From NCBI GenBank assembly GCA_017562135.1, contig QEYB01001046.1, positions 186,001 to 250,000 of the forward strand: a DNA stretch of 64,000 bases. The letters are read 5' to 3'. Below the pieces are notes generated by a model. The model searched no databases, was not told where the DNA came from, and saw only the letters and a program-made list of their open reading frames with translations. Each line of letters starts with the position of its first letter. Positions within the stretch are counted from its first letter, which is position 1. A program made the position numbers and the translations under genes. This DNA comes from Dipylidium caninum (Eukaryota > Platyhelminthes > Cestoda > Cyclophyllidea > Dipylidiidae). Shown here piece by piece: positions 1 through 10,900 of the stretch.

Positions 1-131
1 CACCCATCTCCTCCTCCTCCTCATCCACCACCACCTCCTCCTCTCTGGTGTCAGCGTCACCTCTCTTGTGTCCATTCCTCCTGTCCACACAGTCGGAATG
101 CCATAGGGCTCGATTTGCACAATTTCATATC

Positions 132-3100
132 ATGGCCAGTTTCATTGCTAAACGACTCATTGGGAATCAACTTGACTCCGTCAAGGGTGAGTTCCTCGTC
201 TGTGTGCCCGTAAGGCATATGCCACCTTCATCGACGTGTTGATTCATTGACTGTCGTACAAAAACAAACAAACAAACCAGCAAACTCCGTCGTAGTGTTC
301 GTGCACTCTAATTGGCGGGAAAAGAGGGCTTCGAATTAGCCATAAACAAGTGGAGTAGGTCCGAAGGTGGTGTCGCTAGGTGCAGCCTCCGCCTCGTTCT
401 CGTGCCACTGGTCGGACGAGGCCTCGTGTGGCTGCAGGGCGGCGTCGTGTGAACCCGCTTCCCTTGGCCAGGCTGCGACATGTCCGGCAGTCCCACGGCA
501 TTTGGGGCGGAGACGCGCTGGCTTACGGCCTGCGCATCATGGCAAACTGGACTGTTCATCCTCACGTCTTTTGAGCCTGTCTCTTTCATTAGCTGAGGGT
601 GTTTGTTTACTTAATTAATTTGTGACAGTCCCTGTCTCCCCCTCTCCCCTTCCAAATCAGTGCTTTTTTTAACGTCCTCATGCCCAACTGACAGCATATT
701 CTGCCACTGTGATCTGATGGACGACAATTTTGGCCGATTTGCTGAGTTCTTTGATAAGCCACATGAAATCGTCTTTGCATAGCTGCATTAAAGCGTCATC
801 AAAAAATTCAGAGGACTCTGTCCGAACACCCTTCTCGTCCCCATTGTCTACTTATTTCTTTCCCATATCCACTTTATGTCTCTTGCAAATCCGCTTTACA
901 CAAAAGCCTTCCCGAGGCCTCTTACCGAGCAGGAGGGATGTGGACACTGATTCTCACTGGCAGCGGTGTAACTTCTCTGTTGTAGGTGCTTTGGGCGATA
1001 AGAAAGACGAGGGCGGTTCGTCGGGAGCTCGAGAAATCGACCCCGAGGTGGAGGAGGCTCTGCGAGAGGCAGAGCAGAAACGCCAGGAGAAGCATCGGAA
1101 GATGGAGGAAGAACGCGAGGCGATGCGACAGGATATCCGCGATAAGGTTGGTCATTTTCTCCCCCTCCTCCTCCCACTCTCCTCCATCCACCCTGTACAC
1201 CCTTATGAGGTTGGAGTTCAGTGCCACAAATTGTCCTTATCTCACCGTTATGGGCTGCCACTCTCTCCCCACGTCGATAAACTCCCTAAAGCCTTTTGGG
1301 CATTCGTGGAGTCGCCTTTCATCACCACCGGGGGACATCAGTCTGGCCAGCCGGCGAGGGGCGTCGCGGTTGCCCTCGTCTGCCTCGAAGTGGCCTGCTC
1401 CGTTGACCCTTAGGCTCTGGACCGACGCACAGTAGCACAGCAACTCCCCTCTCCGCTCCCCTAATCCCGTCTGGCCTTTGCGGTGTCGCGCATCCTCCCA
1501 CAGGCCGTAATTAACCCCGCCTTTACGGGTCGCGATTTATGCTCAACGGGGAGGCGGTGGGGGCAGGGCGGGGGCGCAGCGTGGCGGGGAGAGGCCGAGT
1601 AGAAGAGGACGGAGACGGGAGGAGTCGCGTAGATACACAGTCATTAGGCCAAACATCAAAGTGTAAATACGCGTATGCCAGTGTCAGATTAACCACTTCA
1701 CTGATCGCCGCTTCATCTTGACGCGCTTCGTGGATGATGGCCCGAGGACTTGAGTTGGCTTGGCAACTAAATGAGTGCGGATTTTTGTCGAAAAATGGAG
1801 TGTACACTTTCTTTTGTTTGGTTAAGAGGTTCACAGGACCCGAGGCGTATATTTTTGTCTTCTTGCTTCGACTTCTCCCATTCATCTGGCAAAACACATT
1901 AGATGGATTAGTTTTTTTAGGTTTATTTTCATTCCAACATAGAAATGGGAGAACACAACTTGCTGAGTTAAATTTCTCCCCAAAAGACAAGAACGCATCA
2001 CGAGCACACGAGAAGTTATGCGCCGTGGATGGGGATGGGGATGGGGATGGGGATGGGGATGAGGCCTTGGAAGGAAGAAAGGCGGTGTCGTCAAAATCGG
2101 TTTGTCGGATTTCGTTGGGGTGATTTGCCATTGAAAAGTGCCTGACGAGCTGGTCGTCCGTCCGGTGGAAGTGGACGAGACGCACTTCAGCTCGAGGGGT
2201 TTGTCGTCTCGGAGCGTCGGAGCACGAGACGCGGTGTTGCAGAGAAGCTCCGAGGCGAATCGCCTACGTGCATTGAAGGGAGAAGTGAGGAAAAAGGCTT
2301 TGATATGCCAGGAAACTCGGTCTTTGGCTCCCCCACCAGCTCACGGAAATTCTTTTGGTGCAACGCATTAGCAACGTCTGAAAGGCGACGAAGTTGGCCC
2401 ATTTGCGGAAGGACGACGTGCTGGCGACGTAAGAGTGGACAGTTGGGGACGGCGTTAATCCGCGGCGAGAGAGCGTGGGTGATGCGGGAAGACGAGGCAG
2501 CCCAAACGACATCAAAAGCGGAGTCTGCTGTCAGTCTGGTGGGACTGCAAGAAGGCGTGGTGCACTTTGAACTGCTGCCAGACAACCGAACGGCCAGTTC
2601 GAGTGTGCGCGTCCAACAGGGCGACGTCGAGCAGAGCGACGCGAGTCGGGCGAAGCGGTGGGAAGTGGCAAATCGTCGCGAGGTGTTGTTGTCCACCATG
2701 GCAATGCAAAGCCGCACAGGACACTGGTCTGCTGCCAAAAATTCTTGGAATCTCTCGGCTGATCTGGGGCTGGGAGGCGTCGACACGTCCGTCGTGGAGC
2801 CCTGACCGTGCGCCTTCTCCAATCTGCCGCTCATTTCGTCGTTCCGCGCAGAACCCTCAAACGGGCACCACTTTTAATGACGCTACTCGTGTCAAATCAC
2901 ACTCGATTGGGTTTCTTCGGATAGCAAAGATGAGAAATTTTGTGAAGTTGGAATGACGACACCGCCTTAACGATGGCGACAGGTGGTCGAGGAAGTTGTG
3001 CTTTACAGCAAAAATGGCGAATTTTTATCCTCACTGCAAATCAGCAGTCACTCAGTTGGCAGACCAGTAGTTTCGCCTCGCCGATGGCATTTCACAGACC

Positions 3101-6100
3101 GACCTCCTGAAGCCTGCACGTGGGCAAAAACACTTGTGCGCCACCTCGCCGTGGCTGTGGTGAGGCGCGGTTCGAGGCGCGTACGACCTGGGGCGTCCGA
3201 GGGGATGCGGGGTTCCGTGGTTTCTGCCTCCAACCGCCTCCCGTCGCCCGCTGCGGTGCGACCCCCTTCTTGCTTCGCATCCCCACTCACTCGGTTGCCA
3301 CTCCACCAGTGGAGGGTTGTCTACCACCAGCTGCAGCATTTCGAGACAGACCGAGGCTGGGGCAGCGCGCACACGCATTCGGCCTCCTTGTCACCGCCAA
3401 AATGTAATAAAATTAATGGACTTGGGCGAAAAAGCACACGTCAAATGCATTATTGGCGCAGTTTGGCGTGTAGAAGAGGCATTTCTCTTCTCACTGCATT
3501 TCGCTACTGGCGCAGTGTGCCGCGGCGTTGGCTCGTGGTTATGGCGAGGCGTTGACACCGCCCCTTAAAGGGTTTCTTTATGGACTCATTCTATCCACTA
3601 TCCCCTCCTCCGTGTGAGGAGGAGGAGGAGGAGCCGAGGAGAAGGAGGTTTTATCTCTTAGCACACTGCTAGTGGCTGCTGCTGATGTTACTTCGGCCAA
3701 CTTGGTCCAATACTTCGAGCAAATTCGCAGTTAAATTCTGGTGTTAGGAGCGCTTGACGGGTGACAAAGTTAATTTACCAACCGTGAACATGCTACTGAT
3801 GCCCATTTAAGGCGTTCCGGTGGGGAGGGGAAAGACGTGAACCCGTTGCTTGGATCATGATCCTTGTTCTGCTTAAAAAGGCTCGGGACTCACTCCTACG
3901 GAGGTCTCAAAAAGAAAAAACTCGCCTCTCCCATGCCATCCGAGTGCTGCGGTGATGTTTGTGCCCATCCGGTAGGAAGGCTTCCAGCTGAAGTGGAACA
4001 ACCACGTCTCCTTCGACCAGGTCTCCAATTGGTTGCTGACTCCCCAACGTGTTGGGTCGAATTGACAGGCACTCGAGTTCACATTCCTCGCCAGTGTGGG
4101 GGACGGTGGGAGGTCTCGCGCCTCCCGACAATTCATTTCCCACTGCCACAGAATGTCCCCTTCACAAGGCACTGAGTCGGTGTGTAGTGTTAAGCACCGG
4201 AAGCCGTGAGTTCCTCGACCTTCTGGCCACTCGCCCGCCTCTGAGCCGGTTTTATGACAAACGGGACGATTTTGAGAGACGTCACCCACCTCCGCCCCAC
4301 TCCCCATACGGGCGGGGGAGGGGCGAAACGGCCCGATTCGGTCTGATTTTGGAGCAGGTTGCACCACGCCACGGCCACCGGTGGTCCGGTGCAGGTGGAC
4401 TGGACACCTCCTCACCACCCAACGTGGGGGCTCGTGCCAGTCCCTCGACGAGCATCACCGCGCCTTCTGCGGGCGATGACGGCTCTCGCCTCCTCCAAGT
4501 GGCACTTTCGTCCCACCTTCCGACGCTTCCTGGCTTCGCACGGGGACGAAGTGTGCGCGTCGGGTAAAATCCGCCCAAATTAACGCGTCCACACCTGACG
4601 GGGAGAAGCGTCACCTCGCCACAACTGTGAGCCGTTGAGGACACAAATCATTTGGTCGTTTGGTCGCTTGGTCGTTTGGTCGTCGAGCTGCCTCGTTTTT
4701 ACGCCAACTCGGGCACATCGTCTCCTCGGTCACGCTTGTGACTTTTAGCCTAACCGCAACTGCAACAAGTCATGCCTTTAAAGGCAGCCCACCGGGCACG
4801 AAAGTTCCCCCATCCCCACCCCCCCGCCTTCATCCTCCTCCTCCTCCTCCTCTTCTCCTTCTTCTTCTCCTCCTTTTCCTCATTCTTCTCCCTCTTCTCG
4901 TCTTTCTTTCCCCAAATCACTTTAACTGTGTGTGAGTGTGTGGTCCCGTCTCCAACGCAGCTTGACTGCACACCGAAGGCTGCTCCACGAAGGAAAGAAA
5001 GTAGAACAAAAACAGGAGATGCAGCACGAAACCGTTGCAGCATTGTTTGGCGATACGAGGAAAGGTGAAGGGTGGACGTGGCACTGCGCGAGACGGCTGA
5101 GTGGGGCAACGCGCGAGCCCGTTTATTCGGGAGGAGGGTTTAATGGCCGCGGCGAGGAGGCGGCGGCGGGGGAGGGGCGGGGCGGCGGGGCGGGGAGGGG
5201 CGGCGAGTTGAGGGGAGGGTGGGGAGATGGGCGGTCGTAAAGTCGGGCAGGTGATTGATGAGGCTTTTACCGCAACTTTTAGTATGGCATAAAGAAGAAG
5301 GAAGTTGAGATCGACTTCGACGAGTTGATGATGAACAACGAGGGCGGTCGTGTGGGCCGAAAGCGAAAGACGCCCGCCGAGTTGGCGGCCGAGGCGGACC
5401 GGGCTGCGGCGGACGAGGACTCCCTCATCGGTAAGTCACACCGTGCGGCGCCTCCCTCTATCCCACCCTCGCCACCGGTGGCGCAGCAAATTAATGTTTT
5501 TTTTTGTGTTTTGACGGTGCAAAGGCAAGCCATAGTAGTTCTTCAGTGTTGGGGACGAAATCGGTGATGAGGTTGGCCGAGGCAGTGAGGCATTAACACG
5601 CAAAATGCCCCTCTCCTGTTAGTGGGGATGCCGCTCGCCAGCCTAAGATATCATCGCCAGCGAGCATTAATCCGCCGCGATCGCCCCGACCGCCCCGATC
5701 GCCCCCGGTCCTGCCACTGCCCGGGTTAATTGCGAGAGAAATGCCACTCGCCTCGCGTTGCCTCCAACGTCGTGCCTCTTCGCCACCGCCGACTCGACTC
5801 ATTTTGACGGTGAATGGTTTTGACACCACGGAGGCCAACTGGTCACCTGTCTTATGACCCGTTCGAGGGGCAGTTGGGTGTTTCCTCGCGCCACCCGCGT
5901 GGCGGGTCAGTCGACGTCGGGGCGGGCGTGTCCGTCCGACTGCGGCAACTCGGCTGGTCGGGCACAGGCGGACGGGCGAGGCGCACACACCGAGGTGATG
6001 CCAATCGAGGAGGGCGGAGGGCGGAGTGCGGAGTGCGGAGGGCGGAGTGCGGAGGGAGGGGGAGGATTTCGGGGACGCGGAATGGTTGTGTTCCCTCGAT

Positions 6101-7983
6101 GAATCGGTCGCACTTGGCGACCAGCATTACTAGTCGTGGACCTCCTCACCGCGCGCGCTCTCTCTCTCTTCCCCGTACCTCGTCCTCCGCCACCCCCTCA
6201 CAATTTGTGCTTGCATTTGGCCGTCCAACTTCTCCGTCGGGTCCGCCAGCTCCCCAGTGCCAAGGGAGCCGACGCCGGATGCTGGTCTGGTGGAAGTGCT
6301 CCGTCGTGAGCAGCCGGCCAGCTCGTCTTCTGCGTCGACCCTCGTCCACACTCCCTCGCGGTCGTCGGGGCCGTTGAGTCGCCACTTCGCGGCGTCCGTG
6401 ACGACGTGGCCGAGACAGCTTGGCGGCGGGGGCGCAGGAGGGAAACATGCCACCCATTTGGTGCAAAGAGTGAAAGACTGGAAACTGTGAAAGGGGCGTT
6501 GAATGACAGCAGAAAAGAAAGAAAGAACTGCCATTTGCGAAATAATTTGCGTGGGCATCTACGACCTTCCACCGTTAAGCGGATGAGTCGTATAAGAACT
6601 TGTTAAGAATGGTTTTCATTTTCCGAGTTAACAACCGATTCAAAGTCTGCTTAAAACACCATTTTGGCTATTGTATTAGCTCTTTCGCATGAAAGTACTT
6701 CCTAGTTACAAAAAGGTGCTAATCGGTCAGTCGGTCGGTCGGAGGAACGTCACGTGGGCATGGAGGATGTGGCGTGAAGTGTCACATTGTCGAGAGGATT
6801 TGATGTTCTGCGTGCCCCAAGTGCCTGTCGCCTTTCCCTCATAAATTTCCTCTCTCACACATGGCACTGGTTTCACGGCGGCACGAGGACTTCGTGACCG
6901 TTTGGCATCCCGCCATGGTGCTTAACCACAACTTTTTCCTTCATTTTAATGAAATTTCCACTCAGGGTTGTGATCTGGGCCTGTATTCTTCTTTACCCTT
7001 TTGCCGAATCGTTTGGCATCACCGCCAAGTGGAAGCGGCGGCAATCGTGGACTGCGATGAAAGCAACGACAATGCGCACCTACTCTTGAAGCGCTGGACC
7101 ATCTGCAGTTGCGTCTAATATTTGTACAGCCGACACAGTGGAGTCCACTTTTCCTTCCTTCCCCTTCACAGTACGCAGATGTTCCAACACACTCGTAACC
7201 GTGTGGCTGGTCGCAATTAAGTTTAGACTCGAGCGCGCGAATAGCCGAGTGTGTGCAGATGGCATTCCACAGTGGTCGTCCTTCCTTCCTCCTCCTCGTC
7301 GTCGTCAACACGGGCCGGTGGTCGTCCCCGAGGCGAGGGGCCTTGACCATACTCACTTTGCCAGAACGAAGCCTTCGAAGGCAGTAACGAGCACCTTTTT
7401 CTTCAGTGGATCCACCGTCAAATGCGCTCTCATTTGACTTGGACTGGTACAGGAAAAGTAGATGTAAATGGCTTTTTGGTTACCCCTGGTCGCGTCGCAG
7501 TGTCAAATGAAGGTGGTGTAGAACTTTAAGACATGTGTAAAAAGAATAAATTTAAAATTTCTGATTAAAAATATCTTGTGTGCGTTACAATGCATCTTTC
7601 TCAGTCGCAGCTAGGCAGGAACTACGATAAACGTCCGTTTTATTGTTTCCGATTTGATGTTTCTGTGCGGACGAGAACATTATGGCCAGCAGCCTCGACC
7701 CACGTCCGAGACAGACAGGCGTATGTCACTGAGATAAAAGACGGAGGAGTTGGGGCCTCCCGCAGTCGAGAGACGAGGTCGCTCCGCCTTTCAGCTGCCC
7801 CCGCACCACTACCACCACGACCACCCGAAGAGTTCACGTTTTTTTGCTTCGAGACGTTTCTAATCCCCCCCCCCTTTGTCCACAGGTATGCTGCCGGAGA
7901 ATATGCGTGGAATCGCCTCCAAAGTGACCGAAGCGCCTGGCAAGCTTATATCCGAGGCCTCGGAGAAATGCAACATCTCGTAG
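132..7983 (+). CDS. cpx: Complexin, four exons, with C-terminal CaaX motif
   Basis: Complexin binds the assembled SNARE complex at synapses and both clamps and promotes vesicle fusion. Exons are 132-186, 986-1146, 5283-5430 and 7886-7983; all junctions are GT-AG, phases agree, and they give 153 residues, close to fly complexin. The N-terminus MASFIAKRLIGNQLDSVKG resembles insect complexin. Exon 2 carries the accessory helix and most of the central helix (KRQEKHRKMEEEREAMRQD, then IRDK). Exon 3 opens with YGIKKKE, the end of the SNARE-binding helix, followed by KRKTPAELAAEAD as in invertebrate complexins. Exon 4 forms a short amphipathic tail ending in Cys-Asn-Ile-Ser, a CaaX box predicting farnesylation, as in one fly splice form. 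Introns are 799, 4136 and 2455 nt. Exon 3 lies inside the left arm of a large inverted repeat and is duplicated near 29.2 kb. Alternative last exons were not found but cannot be excluded. Confidence 0.95.
187..985 (+). other. Complexin intron 1
   Basis: This 799-nt intron runs from a GTGAGT donor to a TGTAG acceptor. The open frames crossing it, including one that runs through exon 2, show no second protein. I see no other feature in it. Confidence 0.85.
1147..5282 (+). other. Complexin intron 2 with simple repeats
   Basis: This is a GC-rich intron of 4136 nt. It holds five GGGGAT units (2031-2060), the start of the left inverted-repeat arm (about 3810), four TTTGGTCG-like units (4651-4682), a long pyrimidine tract (about 4796-4912) and a very G-rich stretch (about 5150-5227) just before exon 3. 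I found no coding exon besides those of complexin. Confidence 0.8.
3810..6797 (+). repeat. Left arm of a large inverted repeat
   Basis: About 2.99 kb that matches, in reverse complement, about 27734-30523. Homology begins near the shared TTCCGGT-GGGAGGGGAAAG block at about 3815 and ends after the GTCACATTGTCGAGA block near 6797. Long stretches look nearly identical, broken by small indels, one segment of about 255 nt (about 4156-4412) found only here, and a shorter tetranucleotide run than in the right arm. The arm contains complexin exon 3 with both splice sites. The end coordinates were read by eye and are accurate to about 10-20 nt. Confidence 0.9.
4796..5227. repeat. Pyrimidine tract and G-rich stretch before complexin exon 3
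   Basis: A CCT/CTT pyrimidine tract (about 4800-4912) and a run of GGCGGGG-type blocks (about 5150-5227) lie within 500 nt of exon 3. Both could form non-B DNA. The right arm has shortened, diverged versions (about 29695-29765 and 29330-29420). Confidence 0.7.
5431..7885 (+). other. Complexin intron 3
   Basis: This 2455-nt intron starts in the left inverted-repeat arm. Near 6020-6058 it holds a short minisatellite built of GCGGAGTGCGGAGGG-like units. From about 6480 to 7500 it carries a reverse-oriented copy of the dispersed repeat family also seen at 22.4 and 26.6 kb. The acceptor is preceded by a C-rich tract (7863-7884). Confidence 0.8.
6480..7500 (-). repeat. Dispersed repeat family, copy 1 (reverse)
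   Basis: Reverse complement of blocks found at about 22440-23260 and 26640-28090. The clearest matches are around 7290-7480 (GTGGATCCACCG-type block and a GTAGATGTAAATGGCTTTTT-like block) and 6540-6800. Copies are diverged and interrupted, with no recognisable open reading frame, so this looks like a non-autonomous element or its remains. The outer limits are approximate. Confidence 0.55.
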
Positions 7984-10900
7984 GCCCGGCCCTCCTCCCC
8001 TCTCGTGTCATTCCACCGCCTTTTACTTAGCTCTCCCCGTCAAGTCCCTCCTTCGCCCCTCGGACTCTCTCTGCCTACCGCATAAGAGTAGATTAGCCAC
8101 TGCTGAATGCCTGATCACACGAGCAACTGCCTTCGCCCGCCCACGGGGCAGGTGTCAAACCGCCTGGACTGACGCGGTCCACACTGTGCGATGCAAAAAC
8201 AATCCATCTTTTTTCGCCTTCGCCCCAACACGTACTGTCGCATCCCCCCGTCTCCCGTCCCCTCGCGAGGCGAACTTGTTGTCTGGCCGTCTCTGCACCA
8301 CCCACCCATTCACCCATTCACCCATACACACACACACACACACAAAACCGCACAAAAGTATTTATACACACACGCACACCCACCGACAAATTCAGTGAAA
8401 CTGCATAATTATAAATGGTGGGGGAGGGCTAGCCTCCTTGTCTGCCATTTTGTATAAATTCCACCCGCCTTCTCACGCCTCTCTCCCTGCCTCCTCGCCC
8501 GCCAGCCTGTCTGCCTGTCCGCTCCCTCTAGCCGTCTGTACTGCCCGCCTTCGTTACACAAGCCCCAGAGTAGATGCTTACCGTTGACTGTCGCTCCTGT
8601 CTTAGGGGTACGACGCCACCTCGGCGAAAAGCGGGCGTCGAGTCAAAGTGTACTTAGCTCGAGCTAGTGGACTGAGGAGGATGCGAGGCTGGGTGGAGAA
8701 GTGGAAGCGGAGAATGTGCTAAAACCGGCCCGGGTACAGTCGGCGATCGGGTAGTCGACACACAACCAGTCGGTGTGCAGGCGGCACAGCGTAGATGCGC
8801 CTCCGCTCCTCCTTGGAGACATTCAGGTCTCGGCTCGGAGAGCTAAGAGAAGGAAATTCGTCGATTGGCGAGAAATGCACGGAAGTTCTTCCTCGTATGT
8901 TTGAACAGACGGGTCGAGGGGACCCCTTAAGGCGTAACGACCCGGCTGAAATTGAGAAATTCTGTGTCTGGCGCTTAGCGGAGGCATCTTCCGACCACAG
9001 ACAGGATCGTCAAGCTCAAGTGTCAACAACACAACAAAGTTCCGCCTATTCGATGCAATAGAAACAAAAAACAGGTCGCGGTTAGCACTACTGTGGTATG
9101 TTGTGCCTGGTAAAAGTGGAAAGATCGGAGGAATTTTCCACTTAAAGACGTAAATCCGCTTCGTTGTGGCTTTTGAAACAGGTTAAACGCACCATGATAA
9201 GTGGCACGTGCACACTTTTACAGAGCTTCTGAAGCCATCAAGTCTGCCAATCATTTCAATGCTCAGAAAACGCTTCCACGCGTCGACGCTGGTCTGTAGC
9301 CTCTTGGACGTCTGCGCCATCCAGAAGGGCCTTCCTTTCTTCCTTCCCTCCCTCCGACACGGTTCCAGTGGAGGTGACTTAACAAATATATTTGTGACGG
9401 CTTTAACGACTCATCAGCGACCTACTTTTAATGGGGGGCGATATTTTTAGTTTATACCTGAAGTGTGTGGGGGCGCTCAGTAGCAGAGGAAGTAACTTTA
9501 ACTGTGCAAAATTTATGCCATCTTTGGAGGATGCCCGATGGCAACTTCCAGGGCTATAACGGTGTTCATATTGTGACTAGGAGGCAAGAGATTGGTGGAG
9601 GCTGACTTCCGGTGTCAAAATATGTGGGGGATGAGAGGACATATTATTTCTCCCTTGCAAAAACACCGGTTTGTTCGATGGCAGACTTTGTCAGGACGGT
9701 GGAAAAGTCGCCAGCCTTGGGAAAATCAAGCTGGAAGGGACAAAAATGTTAGTAGAACCACGGATCACTTCATATAGCCCAAATGGAGGCGGGAATTTTT
9801 TGACAGTCATCTGCGAGTCGGGTTACCGCACTCTTCCCCTCTAGGAATTGTTTCGCTGGACCCACCTTCCAGTTCCATTGGTTACCAGCTGTTAGAGTGG
9901 AGGTTTGGTTCTTTACTCCTAATATGGTCCTAAAACCGCTGTACCGATCCCGACACTGCTCTACTGAGCCTTGCCTATCAGTGCGGAATTCTACAGGATG
10001 CCTTACAAGCGATTATAACGTCAATGACAGGATTCTGTCACATTTTCCCCTGGCGGTGAACGGTTTGGTTAAATTCCAACGAGAACCGGGAGTTTCCCCA
10101 TGCGAGGGACAGAAGGCATTGTTTATCAGTCTGTCTGGAGGCACACTCAGGCTTTTGCCGCTTTCCGTCACGTGAGTCGCTGTTGACGCGAACAAAGTCT
10201 ACTGAGCGTTCGGTTCCCATAGTGCTCCTTCAACCATTACTCGGGAAGAGTTTTTTTTCAACTGTTAACAGTATTAGGGGAAATCTACTTGTTCATCGCC
10301 AATTCACAATTCCATTCAGCTTTAAAAAAACCTCAAAATTGTTGACTATCAGACTTGAGACGCTGAATTTGTTTAAGTAGCGTGTTAACAAATCGTCTTG
10401 CAAACGTAGGAAAAGGCGTCTCCTCAATTTCCAGTGGATCAATCTCGTTTTTACCTTTTTAAATTGGAGACGGCGCGGCGAGTAACACTACGATAAAAAC
10501 GTCGACTACAAATTGTAGCAGTAAAAGTTACATTTTCTTATCAGGCGAGGAACCAAAACCGATTTTACAAGACGTCAGGTTCCCTCTCAACTCGGCATCA
10601 TCGGAACATGCCGAGGCGAAACACAAACTTGTTGTCACACATATGAGACGGGCTTGACGACAGTACAGAGAGTGGCGACGAAGGCGGGTAAAAACAATTA
10701 AAACTGTCAGACATGCGTCAAGCAGCCGTGTCAAACGGCTGCACTTCCAATAGGAAAAAAAATAGATGAAAGGCTGCTGTCAGGAAGGCGAGTTGAGGGA
10801 TGGGGAAGGGGGCAGGGGGAGAGTAGGTATGCTTACCACAAGGCCGAATTTTGGGAAAATAAGTGTGATGGGAGAGGATTTCTCTCACCTCTCAGGCCAC

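Noticed and set aside
730..1413. 227-codon plus-strand open frame
   Set aside because: Only 986-1146 is coding; it is complexin exon 2 with intron sequence open on both sides by chance.
3600..3645. Short CCTCCTC/GAGGAGG hairpin as a regulatory RNA
   Set aside because: Simple-sequence self-complementarity in an intron is common; no wider structure seen.
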